Shown: piece by piece, positions 1 through 9,850 of the stretch
Layout: the number at the start of each line of letters is the position of its first letter
Numbering within the stretch: position 1 is the stretch's first letter
From: Odontesthes bonariensis
Lineage: Eukaryota > Chordata > Actinopteri > Atheriniformes > Atherinopsidae
Length of the DNA: 64,000 nucleotides
NCBI RefSeq assembly: GCF_027942865.1
Contig: NC_134521.1
Span: forward strand, 21,020,449-21,084,448
Reading direction: 5' to 3'
Program-made: the position numbers and the translations under genes
The notes under the pieces: model-generated
Database searches by the model: none
What the model was told of the DNA's origin: nothing
Seen by the model: the letters and a program-made list of their open reading frames with translations, nothing else

Positions 1-12
1 TTCCCTATTCAT

Positions 13-310
13 TATAGATGATGATAAATAGACAAAAAGAAAAAAAAAAGTTTTAAAAAAACAAGTTCATAATCACTCAATTCCAATATTTCCTGAACAT
101 AATGAGATTCAAAATGGCTGCCACCTGATGACGTCATAATATGCAAATTAGATCAATAATTTCATACCCCACATAAACTATGGATCATGGGTAACATTTT
201 TCTAATGTACAGTAGGCATCTATCTTTAACCCCCTTTCAGCCACCAGCTTTTGAAATATTAATGTCAAAATCCAGTATTTTCAAAAAACAATCTTGGCGC
301 CTAAAGGGTT
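13..310. repeat. dispersed repeat also present in both palindrome arms
   Basis: About 300 bp running from TTATAGATG to the TAAAGGGTTAA region recur with few changes at 33147-33450, and inverted at 35546-35849. Differences include the length of an A-run and a few substitutions. No protein is encoded. The element class is unclear; it looks like a fragment of a non-autonomous repeat family. Confidence 0.75.
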
Positions 311-1047
311 AACTGCGATTGAGTCTCGTCTGTCTGTTTGTGTACAGGTAACTTGCTGTCACAGCAGGGGTGGGTTTTTAAAGTGTGTACAGAATAAACT
401 TTGTTGCTTCTCATGTCATTCCTCCTGTCGTTTCCTCCGTTCCTCTGTTCGTGCTCCTTCCGTGGAGAAAACAAGCAGCGTACTGTCCACAACAGGTCCA
501 AACACTAAATATATAAACTAAATACTGTTCGTCTGCACTGTTGAGATTATGCAGTTGTTGCCGAAGTACGGTAGCTCGATTTGAACAAAATACATCCAAT
601 TGACAAATGCGCATTTACATTAGGCATACGCTGTGCTGTTGCGCCCTCTTGTGACATAAACCATATTGACTGCATACAATCAAGGACATGAACCGAAAAT
701 AGTAGAATACATACAGTACATCATGGACAGCTGAGGATAAAGTATGTCACAATATCTCATACATTTCATATTAACAACCCTTCTTAATTATAGCCATTAA
801 AATTAAAACCGTTCAAATTTAATGTAGCAAATGACTCCCAATTATTGTCATTATTCCTACAACATGAGAAGCAACAAAGTCTTTTGATCTGGAGACTGTC
901 AGGCCATTTTCTCGATTACACCTGCCCCTACCTTCCTAGTCTGTTCACGGTCACCCTAGCACTAACTCAAAACAAAAGATAAATATATTTTAAATATACT
1001 GCATGTGGATACATAAATGCATAACACTATTATCAATTGATTTTCAG
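311..1047. other. non-coding stretch 5' of the SWIM/YqaJ exon
   Basis: No convincing exon or terminal inverted repeat could be found here. It ends in a splice-acceptor-like TTTTCAG at 1041-1047, so most of it is probably intron or upstream DNA of the following gene. The short ORFs between 294 and 614 overlap on both strands and look random. Confidence 0.4.
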
Positions 1048-2418
1048 GTTATGCACTCCCAACGCCTTAATGAGCCACCAGTCCAACCATGGGTGATCCT
1101 CCGCTCCAGTGGAGAGGTAGAAAGCGCACATTGTACCTGTATGGCTGGCATTGCGGAGTCCTGCACTCATGTAGCAGCAATGCTGTTCAAGGTGGATTAT
1201 GTGGTCAAGGCCAGAGGAAGGAAGACCGTCACTGATGTGCCAGCGTACTGGATGATGCCTCGTAGTATCAACAAGGTCTATCCTGAGGAGGCATACAAAA
1301 TAGACTTTTCCTCTGCCGCAGCACAGAGGAAAAAACTGGAGAAGCAAATCAGTGGAGAGGAGGTGGGAGGTATCCATACCCGTAGAGGGTGTTCAAAACC
1401 ATGTGACCACCCCACCACCACACTAGATGACCTGGCCCCACTACTCGAAGTACTGCAGGTACACAGCAAAGCTGTCTGTTTGAGTGGCATGAAGACATAC
1501 TTCCATCAGTACAAAGACCCTGTTCAGCCACGCATTCTACCAAAGTCCTTACAACACCTCCGTGACCCAGGTACAGATGGCTTTGTCTACCCTCGACTTC
1601 AGCAGCACTGTAAGGAACTCATGCACTTGACTGCCATTAGTGACACCCAAGCAGCTGTGGTGGAAGCAAAGACGCGGCGACAACACCGGTCCCCTGCATG
1701 GTATACCATGAGAGCTGGACGGATTACAGCATCCAACATCCATGCAGTTGTTTCCACCAGCATCTCCAAACCAGCCATGTCTACAGTGAGAAGTGTATGC
1801 TACCCCAAGAAGACAGCTACCACTCCGGCCACAAGATGGGGAATCATTCATGAGGTGGAGGCAAGGCAGGCCTATGTTTCTCTCGCAGCACCCCACCATG
1901 AAAACCTGAAGGTGGAGCAATGTGGTTTCATTCTAAACCCAGCATTTCCAGAGGTAGGTGCATCACCTGATGGCCTTGTTCATTGCATTTGCTGTGGAAA
2001 TGGCTGTCTTGAAGTCAAATGTCCTTTTAAACACCAAAACACCTCAATCTCTGAAGCCTGTACAACAGACAAACATTTTTGTCTCCAGATCACTGATGGA
2101 AAGGTAACATTAAAAAATACTCATAGGTACTTTTATCAAGTGCAAACACACATTTTTGTCACTGGCTCTGAGTTTTGTGACTTTGTTGTCTGGACTTTGA
2201 AGGACTGTGTTGTGGTCAGGGTGTTTCCTGATGAGGATTTCTGGAGAGCCGTCTTACCTAAAGCACAGGAGTTATTTGCCAGTGTGTCTCTGCCAGAGAT
2301 TGTGGCACACTATTACACAGGCCTAGTCTCATCACAAGCTGGGCCTTCAACAGCCCTGTCACAGGCATCTTGTGTCCAACCCCCCAAGCTTAGGCCTAGG
2401 AAACGTGCAAGACATTAA
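1048..2418 (+). CDS. SWIM zinc finger + YqaJ-type nuclease, 3' exon (transposon-encoded)
   Basis: The open frame runs from 1003, but its first 15 codons look intronic: TTTTCAG ends at 1047, and from V16 on the protein resembles this family. About 456 residues follow. A SWIM finger lies near the start (ORF residues C44, C46, C54, H56). A YqaJ/lambda-exonuclease-like domain covers about 228-420: RITAS (240-244), E284 in a WGIIHE context, D323 in SPDG, E337/K339 in LEVKCP, and Q379/Q381 in YQVQ. These match the catalytic pattern of PD-(D/E)XK nucleases. The tail is basic. An ATTAAA overlaps the stop. The gene converges on the THAP/DDE gene with 251 bp between stops, so both probably belong to one mobile element. 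Upstream exons were not found, so the N-terminus is missing or far away. The role in transposition, perhaps end processing, is inferred. Confidence 0.8.
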   Translation, partial: VMHSQRLNEPPVQPWVILRSSGEVESAHCTCMAGIAESCTHVAAMLFKVDYVVKARGRKTVTDVPAYWMMPRSINKVYPEEAYKIDFSSAAAQRKKLEKQISGEEVGGIHTRRGCSKPCDHPTTTLDDLAPLLEVLQVHSKAVCLSGMKTYFHQYKDPVQPRILPKSLQHLRDPGTDGFVYPRLQQHCKELMHLTAISDTQAAVVEAKTRRQHRSPAWYTMRAGRITASNIHAVVSTSISKPAMSTVRSVCYPKKTATTPATRWGIIHEVEARQAYVSLAAPHHENLKVEQCGFILNPAFPEVGASPDGLVHCICCGNGCLEVKCPFKHQNTSISEACTTDKHFCLQITDGKVTLKNTHRYFYQVQTHIFVTGSEFCDFVVWTLKDCVVVRVFPDEDFWRAVLPKAQELFASVSLPEIVAHYYTGLVSSQAGPSTALSQASCVQPPKLRPRKRARH

Positions 2419-2584
2419 AGTACAGTAAAACACTATTGTACCTACAGCATGTTTGGTGGCGCTGTTTGATACCACTTCCCTGCAATGTTCACTTCACATA
2501 GTTCTCATGTTCAGCATTATAATGTTAATGGAATAGTAATCAACTTCAACAAAATTGCAAAAAAAGAGAGTTGATATATGTATA

Positions 2585-2590
2585 TTTATT
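2585..2590 (-). promoter_or_regulatory. AATAAA poly(A) signal of the THAP/DDE gene
   Basis: AATAAA reads on the - strand about 80 nt after the stop at 2670. The spacing suits the 3' end of the transposase transcript. Confidence 0.5.
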
Positions 2591-2669
2591 CAAGACATTA
2601 AATATTTCTTAAAACACATGTCAATTGCTTGCTTTGTGGAAAGTCCATTCATCAGGTGTTATTTAGTCA

Positions 2670-4681
2670 TCACAATGGTTTAACAACGATACTGGAGCAC
2701 ATGTTAGTGAGGGCACAACACACCCAAACAATTTTGTCCAATAACATCCTATCTTCACCTTCACCAGGAAGCACTGCGACCACTGGTGTTGTCCCATTTA
2801 GAATAGTGTATTTGTTTCGAATGCAACCAATTACTCTCTCCACATGTACCCTAAGATGTGCAATCTTTCTGGTTTCCTCCACATCCTTCGCCTCAAGTTG
2901 GCAAAGTCCTCGTGTGAACGCAGGTGTTTTGACTTCAGCACACATGAACCCAACATTTTCATCAATATCAAAGCCCCTGTCCGCCAACAAAATATCTCCA
3001 GGTAGTAACTTACGCAACATACCCGAGCACTCTGTAATGTGCTTATCACTAGCACGCCCCCCCCACCCTTTAGAAATGAAAGATACTGCTCCTTGTGGTG
3101 TGCAACCAATAAGATACTTAATTGTGTGCTTGTGTTTGTAACGGGAAAATGTTTTGCACTGCGCTGTAAGGTTTGATGCCCTTTCCATGCCAATCTCAAA
3201 GCAGTCCACAATAACAGCCACACGATTACCAAACGCCTCAACAAATTGGTGTGGCATGCTTCCACGTAAAAACTCTCTCTCTGGCCAATGTATCAGTGGG
3301 CTCAAATGACTGTTTAAAGTTGACACAGTGTCTCTGATTGTTGTTGAGGCAGTCTTCCGACAGATACTGAAGAGGTCTGCTAGATGTTGAATGGGTAGGT
3401 TGAGTCTCAATCGCATCAAGGTCAGCAGCAACATCTGGAACGCAGTCAGCTTCCGACCAATCTTTAAACAAGGGCTAATCTCAGCAAGAACGCCCATCAA
3501 GACGGCAAGACATGGGATACCAGTGTAATAGTTCACCTTCTCCTCATTTTCAAGAAAACTTTCAGTCATATTTTTTTTTGACAACTCTTCCTTCAGATGC
3601 TGGTTCTCAGCGAGTAACCGGTTTATTTCTGCACGCCTCTGGCAACAAAAACTGCACTCCTGCTCGCCTTGGTCCATATCCACACTTGACGACAATGTAT
3701 CAGAGGTGTCATCGCCATCATCTTCATTGGAAGGGGGAGGAGGTGAAGCAGGTGTTTCAGTAGATGCTGTTTCAGTAGATGGTGTATGCCTACATTCAGG
3801 AGGTTGCTGTTGATTCATTCTGCGGCGGTAACGTTCAGTATCCACACCAGCCTCCGTGTGACCAAGATGTAGGGATGGTGCCCAGTCTGGGTCACACTCC
3901 ATCATTTCATACGAGGGTTTACCTACAAAACACAAACAAAGATATTGTCAGGATGTGAAGCTGGTTGAAAATGAATGAGTAATTATCTGCAATTGAGTCA
4001 CACAGTCACACAGTTGTTTAAATAATAGAGGTTTAAACCCACAAATAAGCCAAAGTGTAAGAACTAATTTAAGATATAGCCAGGCAAAGATCATTATATT
4101 AAGTGCCATTTGTGCCATTCATGTTAAACCACACTAATGCTTAGCTTTTCTGAAATGCTGAGGTGTTGAGTCATGTTTACATGCTACTGTAGCCTACTTA
4201 ATGTTGTCGCCTCTGCCAACCAAACAAACAAAAAATATTTCGACAAACCAACGACCCAGCAAGTCAAAAAAACTTGATAGTTTACCCAGCTAGGCTATGT
4301 TTACAAAAAAATATCACGTCTCTATGCCGATTAGCAGTATCCTGGTGCTAACGCTAACGGATGTTTACGAAGCCGTCAGACACATTTAAGCACATTCTGA
4401 TTAAAACTATTACTATTATTTTAAAATATATTACAGATCTTACCAGTATGAAAATGTCTGGAGCAAACAAACATGTTTTTTGACACGTTGTTGAAGGTTA
4501 TGGTAGTCCTCCTTACAGCTGCCACCCAAGCCATCTGACGCCTCTTTGTCACCTCTGACACATGGGCTCCTTGAGTTTGTTTCCACGTTGGAAAAGAATA
4601 AAATCTCCGGTTTTGTAAAAGCTTTCCATGGCCGTCGTGAGACCGATTATAGCAATCCTTCACACAACACCCACAAACCAT
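2670..4681 (-). CDS. THAP domain + PIF/Harbinger-like DDE transposase, two exons
   Basis: Exon 1 is 4681-4444 and exon 2 is 3922-2670, with an intron 4443-3923 (GTAAG donor, TTTTGTAG acceptor). Splitting a glycine codon joins the frames to give about 496 residues. Exon 1 encodes a THAP zinc finger: N-terminal cysteines, FYSFP, W52, and C73-x2-H76. Exon 2 starts KPSYEM, the usual continuation in THAP/DDE proteins. It then has an acidic Pro/Ser/Thr-rich linker, a short coiled coil with a CxxC pair (ORF residues 93-125), a helix-turn-helix (about 181-207) and a DDE_Tnp_4 catalytic core: D244 in VIVDCFE, D319 in LADRGF, E366 in HVERVIG. No stop or frameshift is seen, so the protein may be functional. 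A TATA box lies upstream at 4880-4887. Superfamily: PIF/Harbinger or the related ISL2EU group. Confidence 0.87.
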
Positions 4682-4879
4682 TTTCCGAACTGGTGTAGTT
4701 GTAGCACTCGACTCTTACCGCAGTATCTCAATGTAAGCCGTTCGCTTTCTGCCTGGGATATCCCCAACTCCCACAATGCTTTGCGGCTTCTTTGTTGCGT
4801 GACGACATACACCCGAACCTAATTTGAGGGGGAGCAAGCCGAAGCGCGCTCTGGAACCTCGAACGTTGGCTCCACCACC

Positions 4880-4887
4880 TATTTATA
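4880..4887 (-). promoter_or_regulatory. TATA box of the THAP/DDE transposase
   Basis: TATAAATA on the - strand, about 200 nt upstream of the start codon at 4681, within a relatively GC-rich stretch (4680-4920). The position fits a core promoter. Confidence 0.45.
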
Positions 4888-4997
4888 GCCGTCATCCGCG
4901 ATCCGCCACCTCTCTTGACAAACAATATTTATTTTAAAAATAATTATCAAATAATTAAACAAATAAATTAAAGTTTGTTTAGTGTCAATGTCTGGTT

Positions 4998-5936
4998 TTG
5001 ATATCCGTCTTGTTGGTGATTTCTGTCATGAAACGAGATACTGAAAATATCTATATTGCGGAAAAGGAGGGTGCACACTTCCGTTCTATTGGACAGTTAG
5101 CCAGAGAGCTTGTAAAGCGGCGCCGGACTATCGTTATTAGGCCTACAATACATGCCCAGATTATTTTCGGTGTGGCGCACAGGGTTGCTCGAAAGCGCCC
5201 CCCGCACGCTTTTTTTTCGCACCGGAGCCACTCATTCTCTGCGCTCCGGGATCTCCCACTTTACAAATTAAGCACTGGTTATCAGAATGAAATTCGAGGA
5301 GGACCGTTCTTAGAACGGCTCTGTCTGAATGCGGCTAATGACTCTATTCCTCCGGGGTTTGTTTACTCTTATAAACCTCGTGGATCGGGACACGGAGGCG
5401 GTCTCGCGATACTTTACCGCGATAAGTGGAAGGTCCTTCTGGTGTCTGTGCCACCTCTCTCCTCACTGGTATGCCTTGTCTGTCAAATTTTTGGATCAAC
5501 CCCCATTATCGTTGCCACAGTCTACCGTCCCCCTAAGCCTCACAAAGACTTCTTAAATGAATTCTCTGCCCTCCTCACTCACCTCTCCACTCTCTCACCT
5601 TATGTAATTCTGCTGGGGGATTTCAATATACATATGGACAATACTGCTCTTCCCCTCACCATAAACTTCTCTTCATCACTCGATAGTTTTGGCCTCAAAC
5701 AGTTCTCAGACTTCCCCACACACATACAGTATAAGGTCATACCCTGGACTTTATTTGCTGCTCTGGTCTCACCCCCTCAAACTGTATTGCTGATGAACTC
5801 CATATTACGGATCACTTCCTCCTCTCATTTAATGTCACTCTCCGCCTCACCATTTCCAAACCACGCCGTGTCATCTCTTTCCGCAATATCAAGGACATTA
5901 ACCTGGACTCCCTCTCCTCGCACATCGCCACCTTGA
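4998..5936 (+). pseudogene. LINE endonuclease domain (degenerate)
   Basis: The 312-codon frame carries late APE-type endonuclease blocks: GRGGGLA-like GHGGGLAILYRD, VYRPPKPHKDF and LLGDFNIHMD. The early TETW-type block is not recognisable, and the N-terminal ~80 residues look non-homologous. Around 5740-5930 the homology (DHFLLSFN, then SFRNIKDINLDSL) lies in other frames, so at least one frameshift separates this part from the RT frame that starts at 5933. The fragment is not expected to be active. Confidence 0.7.
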
Positions 5937-7066
5937 CTCTGGATTCTTCTTCCACCCCTGATGCTCTTGTCACCCAATACAACAATGGTCTTACTAATAT
6001 TCTCAACTCACTTGCTCCTGTCAAATCCCGCTTTACTCGGTCTGCTCCCTGGTTCACTCCTGATCTTCGCTTCATGAAATCCAAAAATCGACTGCTTGAA
6101 CGACTATACAGGAAATCTGGTCTCTCCATACATAAAGACATTTACACAGCTCAGCTCTCTCTTCACAAGGACTTCATCTCTCATGCTAAAACACAATATT
6201 ACTCCAGACTTATCTGCCCTAATGCAGGCAACACCAAGACTCTTTTTTCCGTATTCAACAGCATCTTTCAACCCCCTGACTCCCTACCCCCCCACCTCTA
6301 CTCCTCCGAAACCTGCAATTCTCTCCTCCTGTTTTTCAACGAGAAGGTCAACAAAATCCACCAGCACCTAGGCTCCTCTACCTCTCCCCTCCCCTCCTCT
6401 GATCTTCTACTGCCTTGTCAACCATTTTCCAGCTTTGATCTCCCACATCCCTCAGTAATCTCAGACCTCATCAGTAAGTCCAAACCCTCTTCTTGTCTTC
6501 TTGACCCCCTCCCTACAGTCCTGGTCAAATCCTGCCTTCCTTCTCTGTTCCCCCTCATATCGGCCATCACCCACTCCTCACTGTCCACTGGAATTGTTCC
6601 CGCTCTCTTCAAGTCTGCAGCTGTCAGTCCCTTCTTGAAAAAACCTGGTTCAGACGCCAACGATTTCAATAACCTCCGCCCCATTTCTCACCTTCCTTTC
6701 ATCTCCAAAATCCTGGAAAAAAATGTTGCTTCCCAACTTCACTCCCATCTCAGCAATTACAGCCTTTATAAACAATTCCAGTCTGGTTTCCGTCCACGCC
6801 ACAGCACAGAAACAGCCGTTATCAAGATCACCAACGACCTCCTCATCGCAGCTGACTCGGTTTCATCACTACCCTTATCCTCCTCGATCTGATTGCAGCC
6901 TTTGACACCATTTCTCACCCCATCTTTCCTCAATAGACTCTCCTCCTTAGGCATCACCAACACCCCCCGCACTCAGTTCATACAGCTCAAGTCCTTCTCC
7001 TCTCAGCCCTCCCCCGTCACTTCAGGTTTTCCCCAGGGCTCCATCCTGGGGTCCCTCCTCTTCATC
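5933..7066 (+). pseudogene. LINE linker and reverse transcriptase, N-terminal half
   Basis: The first 310 codons or so contain the linker (SAPWFTPDLR, KTLFSVFN) and early RT blocks: LRPISHLPFISKILEK and FQSGFRPRHSTETA. A frameshift near 6860-6895 moves the next block, LLDLIAAFDT (motif A), into another frame. A block between the LGIT and TQFIQLKSF segments is deleted. Motif B survives as GFPQGSILGSLLF. The 7067-7072 ATCTAC then abuts the first insertion. Confidence 0.75.
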
Positions 7067-7072
7067 ATCTAC

Positions 7073-7736
7073 TGAGTGTGTTTGACCTTCTGGAGGAGCT
7101 GTGGACTTCTTGATTCATCCAGAATTTGTAAGCTACATTTATCTTGTGTACCATTTTGCTTTTTGCTAGATTTTTGCTAGATCTTTGCTAGATTTTTTCT
7201 AGATTTTTGACTGCTTAAAGTAAATTTGCCGGAGGCTTGTTTTCACTGTGTGATAACAGCCCCACTGAAACTAGCTTCAGCCCTGAGTGGCCACTTGTCT
7301 TTTAATCTGTGGGAGGGGTCTGCATGACCCTAGCCCCTATTTAGTCAGCTCAGATCGTATTGTGACTTTCTGAGTGTGTTTGACCTTCTGGAGGAGCTGT
7401 GGACTTCTTGATAATAGGGAGTGTAGGGAATTATTCACTGAGTCTGGTCCTTTATTTTATTTTAATTTTTTATTTTCTTTAGCACAAGTTTCTTGTGTTT
7501 ATATTGAATCCTAAATTGTCTTTGTTTTCTAAATTGTCTTCCCATCTGTCTAGGTACCTGACTTATCGCACTTACTCTAGCACTAGTTTGGCTCTTAGCT
7601 GTTTGGTTTTGGAAGGAAATGCACTTTCTTGTGACCTGAAGTTCTTTTGCCTACCGATGTTGAACGCACTTATTGTAAGTCGCTTTGGTTAAAAGCGTCT
7701 GCAAAATGACCGTAATGTAAAAATCACTGTAATGTA
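7073..7736 (+). mobile_element. 664-bp insertion in the LINE, SINE-like tail
   Basis: ATCTAC stands at 7067-7072 and again at 7737-7742, and the RT reading resumes directly after it. The 3' end has the fish SINE/LINE tail type GTCGCTTTGGTTAAAAGCGT followed by GTAAT-rich repeats. A 42-bp segment (7073-7114) recurs at 7371-7412. A short GCTAGATTTTT repeat lies at 7167-7208. No protein is encoded. Confidence 0.65.
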
Positions 7737-7742
7737 ATCTAC

Positions 7743-8242
7743 CTCCTCCCACTTTGCAATATTTTCAGAAAATTTGGTATACATTTCCACTGCTTTGCAG
7801 ATGACACCCAGCTCTATCTGTCCAGTAAACCTGATGCCAATCTCCCTCCCTCACCCACTGCCTATCTGAGATTAAATCCTGGTTCACCTCAAACTTCCTT
7901 AAACTCAACAGTGATAAAACGGAGCTCTTCCTTGTTAGCACAAAATCCACCCTTTCCAAAGTTGACAGTTTATCCCTCACCATAGACAGCTCCCCAGTGT
8001 CCCCCTCCCCTCAGGTTAAGAGTCTGGGTGTCATCCTCGACAGCACACTTTCTTTCCACTCCCACATCAATAACATTAATCGTCTCCGCTCCTCTCTCAC
8101 TCCTCACACCACTGCTATCCTGGTCCACAGCCTCGTCACCTACCGCATCGATTATTGCAACTCACTCCTTTTGGGTGTCCCTCACAAATCCCTTCATAAG
8201 CTTCAACTGGTCCAAAACTCTGCAGCCCGCATCATCACATGT
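7743..8242 (+). pseudogene. LINE reverse transcriptase, C-terminal half
   Basis: The reading resumes with [20 protein letters not shown] (motif C, FADD) and continues through [26 protein letters not shown] and [13 protein letters not shown]. Two or three frame changes between 7830 and 8000 make it non-functional. It stops at the second insertion. Confidence 0.75.
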
Positions 8243-8249
8243 ACCCCCT

Positions 8250-9102
8250 GTCAAGGTTGAGGGATTGGGGGTGAAGGGAATGTAGGACACGGATGCAGAC
8301 TTCAAAGCAAAAACTTGGTTTATTTTCAAAAAAACAAAGTAACAACAAAAGGCGCGGCTAAGCTGGATTCAAAAAACCTAACTGTGACAAAAAAAAAGGA
8401 ACTAAACATGGCATGGATAAATAAATAAATACTTAACTTGCAAAAACGTGTAAGGTGAAACATGGGGAAACAAGGCAGGCAGGCAGGTCAGGTATCATGG
8501 TTAAGAATCTCACACTGAACACAAAGGACTGAGAACTTAAATAGGGAGTGAGCGTGATAGGGGACAAGGTGCAGCTGGAGGGAAATAAACAGGTGCAGTG
8601 AGTGAACTAATTAACAGGGTGCAGGGAAAACTAAGACATGAACCGAAAACTAAACATGGATTAAAACTCAAAAACGTGACATATAACATGAAACTAAAAA
8701 CAAGAGTCCATAGGCGTGACAGAGCCCCCCCTCAAGGGGTGGATCCCAGATGCCCCTAAAAGGTCTGAGGGTGGGAGGGAGGGGCTCGAAGCCTGTCAGA
8801 CGGGGGACCAGAAACCCGGCAGCGTGGCCGAACAGGCATGCAGCTGAAGTACCGGCTTCGGGCAGCAGGAGGCGGTGGTCTGGTGGACGCCCAGACCTCA
8901 GACGACGTGGCAGGAACAGGCGGTGGTCTGGCCGACGCCCAGACCTCAGACGGCGTGGCAGGAACAGGCGGTGGTCTGGCGGACGCCCAGACCTCAGACG
9001 GCGTGGCAGGAACAGGCGGTGGTCTGGCGGACTAAACATGGATTAAAACTCAAAAACGTGACCTAAAACATGAAACTAAAAACAAGAGTCCACGGGCGTG
9101 AC
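8250..9102. mobile_element. 853-bp insertion in the LINE carrying a minisatellite
   Basis: ACCCCCT-type sequence flanks both ends (8243-8249 and 9103-9109; 8 bp if one mismatch is allowed), so a hAT-like origin is possible. The ends GTCAAG and CGTGAC are only weakly inverted. A 70-bp segment at 8651-8720 is repeated at 9033-9102 around a 48-bp minisatellite. The interior resembles fish dispersed repeats and encodes no recognisable enzyme. Confidence 0.55.
8871..9032. repeat. 48-bp minisatellite, about 3.4 units
   Basis: Units at 8871-8918, 8919-8966 and 8967-9014, plus a partial 9015-9032, differ by one or two bases. The unit equals 16 codons, so several frames on both strands stay open. It is GC-rich compared with its surroundings. 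The apparent peptides are probably by-products of the period. Confidence 0.85.
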
Positions 9103-9109
9103 ACCCCCT

Positions 9110-9439
9110 CCTTTCACCATATCACCCCCATCCTCCAGCAGCTTCACTGGCTCCCGGTCAAATTCAGAATTACTTTCAAAACCCTACTTTACACATTCAA
9201 GGCCATCCACAACCTCGCCCCCCCATATCTGTCTGATCTCCTCTCCATTGTCATCCCATCTCGCTTCCTCAGGTCTTCCTCCTCCCTCCACCTCTCTGTG
9301 CCCTCTGCCTGTCTCAGCACCATGGGGAGCAGAGCTTTCAGTCGCTCTGCTCTCCCAACCCTCTTCAAATCAAAACTCAAAATCCATCTGTTTCAAGCTG
9401 CATTCTCCCTCTTGCCTCTTTTTAACTTGTGTTTTTAAT
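9110..9439 (+). pseudogene. LINE C-terminal segment
   Basis: In-frame continuation of the L2-type C-terminus: SFHHITPILQQLHWLPVKFR, APPYLSDLL, and LFKSKLKIHLFQAAF, ending in a stop near 9438. The short 3' UTR contains the fish-L2 type ending before the ATT-rich tail. Confidence 0.75.
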
Positions 9440-9850
9440 GTGTTGTAAAGTGTCCTTGAGTGTTGAGAAACGCGCTTTTTTTTTATTTATTAAATTTATT
9501 ATTATTATTTATCCTTCACCATCCCAATGTGATATTAGTCGCATTCAAATGGGGCTTGAAAAAACACATATTCACAGAAGATATTTAGGCCCATTCTAGC
9601 AAGAAAAGCACAATTGTAAATTATAACAAAGCTGTAATACACGAGGTGGGACTGAGGCATGATTTTGAGATGTTTTCTGTGAAAATGCGCTAAGACGGTG
9701 GATTCCAGTGACCACATTAAATCCCCATCAAAATCTATGCAGCCTCAGATCAAGATGAAGTCTAATAACTGGACATATCCGTTAGACGTGAAGTCTTTGT
9801 GTCATGAGCATCATACATCTCCTTACTTTGCATTTTTAGTCATGAATTTC

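Larger units (their letters stand above)
1048..4887. mobile_element. two-gene DNA transposon (ISL2EU/Harbinger-like), ends not defined
   Basis: The convergent SWIM/YqaJ and THAP/DDE genes form one unit. I recall ISL2EU elements pairing a THAP-type DDE transposase with a YqaJ-type second ORF, but this is from memory. I searched by eye for terminal inverted repeats in 300-1000 and 4690-4990 and found none, so coordinates cover only gene-related sequence. Confidence 0.55.
4998..9511 (+). mobile_element. L2/CR1-like LINE, split by two insertions
   Basis: Endonuclease, reverse transcriptase and C-terminal fragments follow in order on the + strand at 5.3-7.07, 7.74-8.24 and 9.1-9.44 kb. They end in a short UTR and a TTATTATTA-type tail near 9490-9511, as in fish L2-type LINEs. 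Inserts at 7073-7736 and 8250-9102 are each bounded by short duplications. Removing them restores continuous RT homology. The 5' end near 5000 is approximate. Confidence 0.8.

Noticed and set aside
294..614. Short ORFs at the window start
   Set aside because: Overlapping on both strands with no family signal.
8668..9066. Open frames on both strands around the minisatellite
   Set aside because: A 48-bp period keeps all frames open; three overlapping frames and the opposite strand are equally open.
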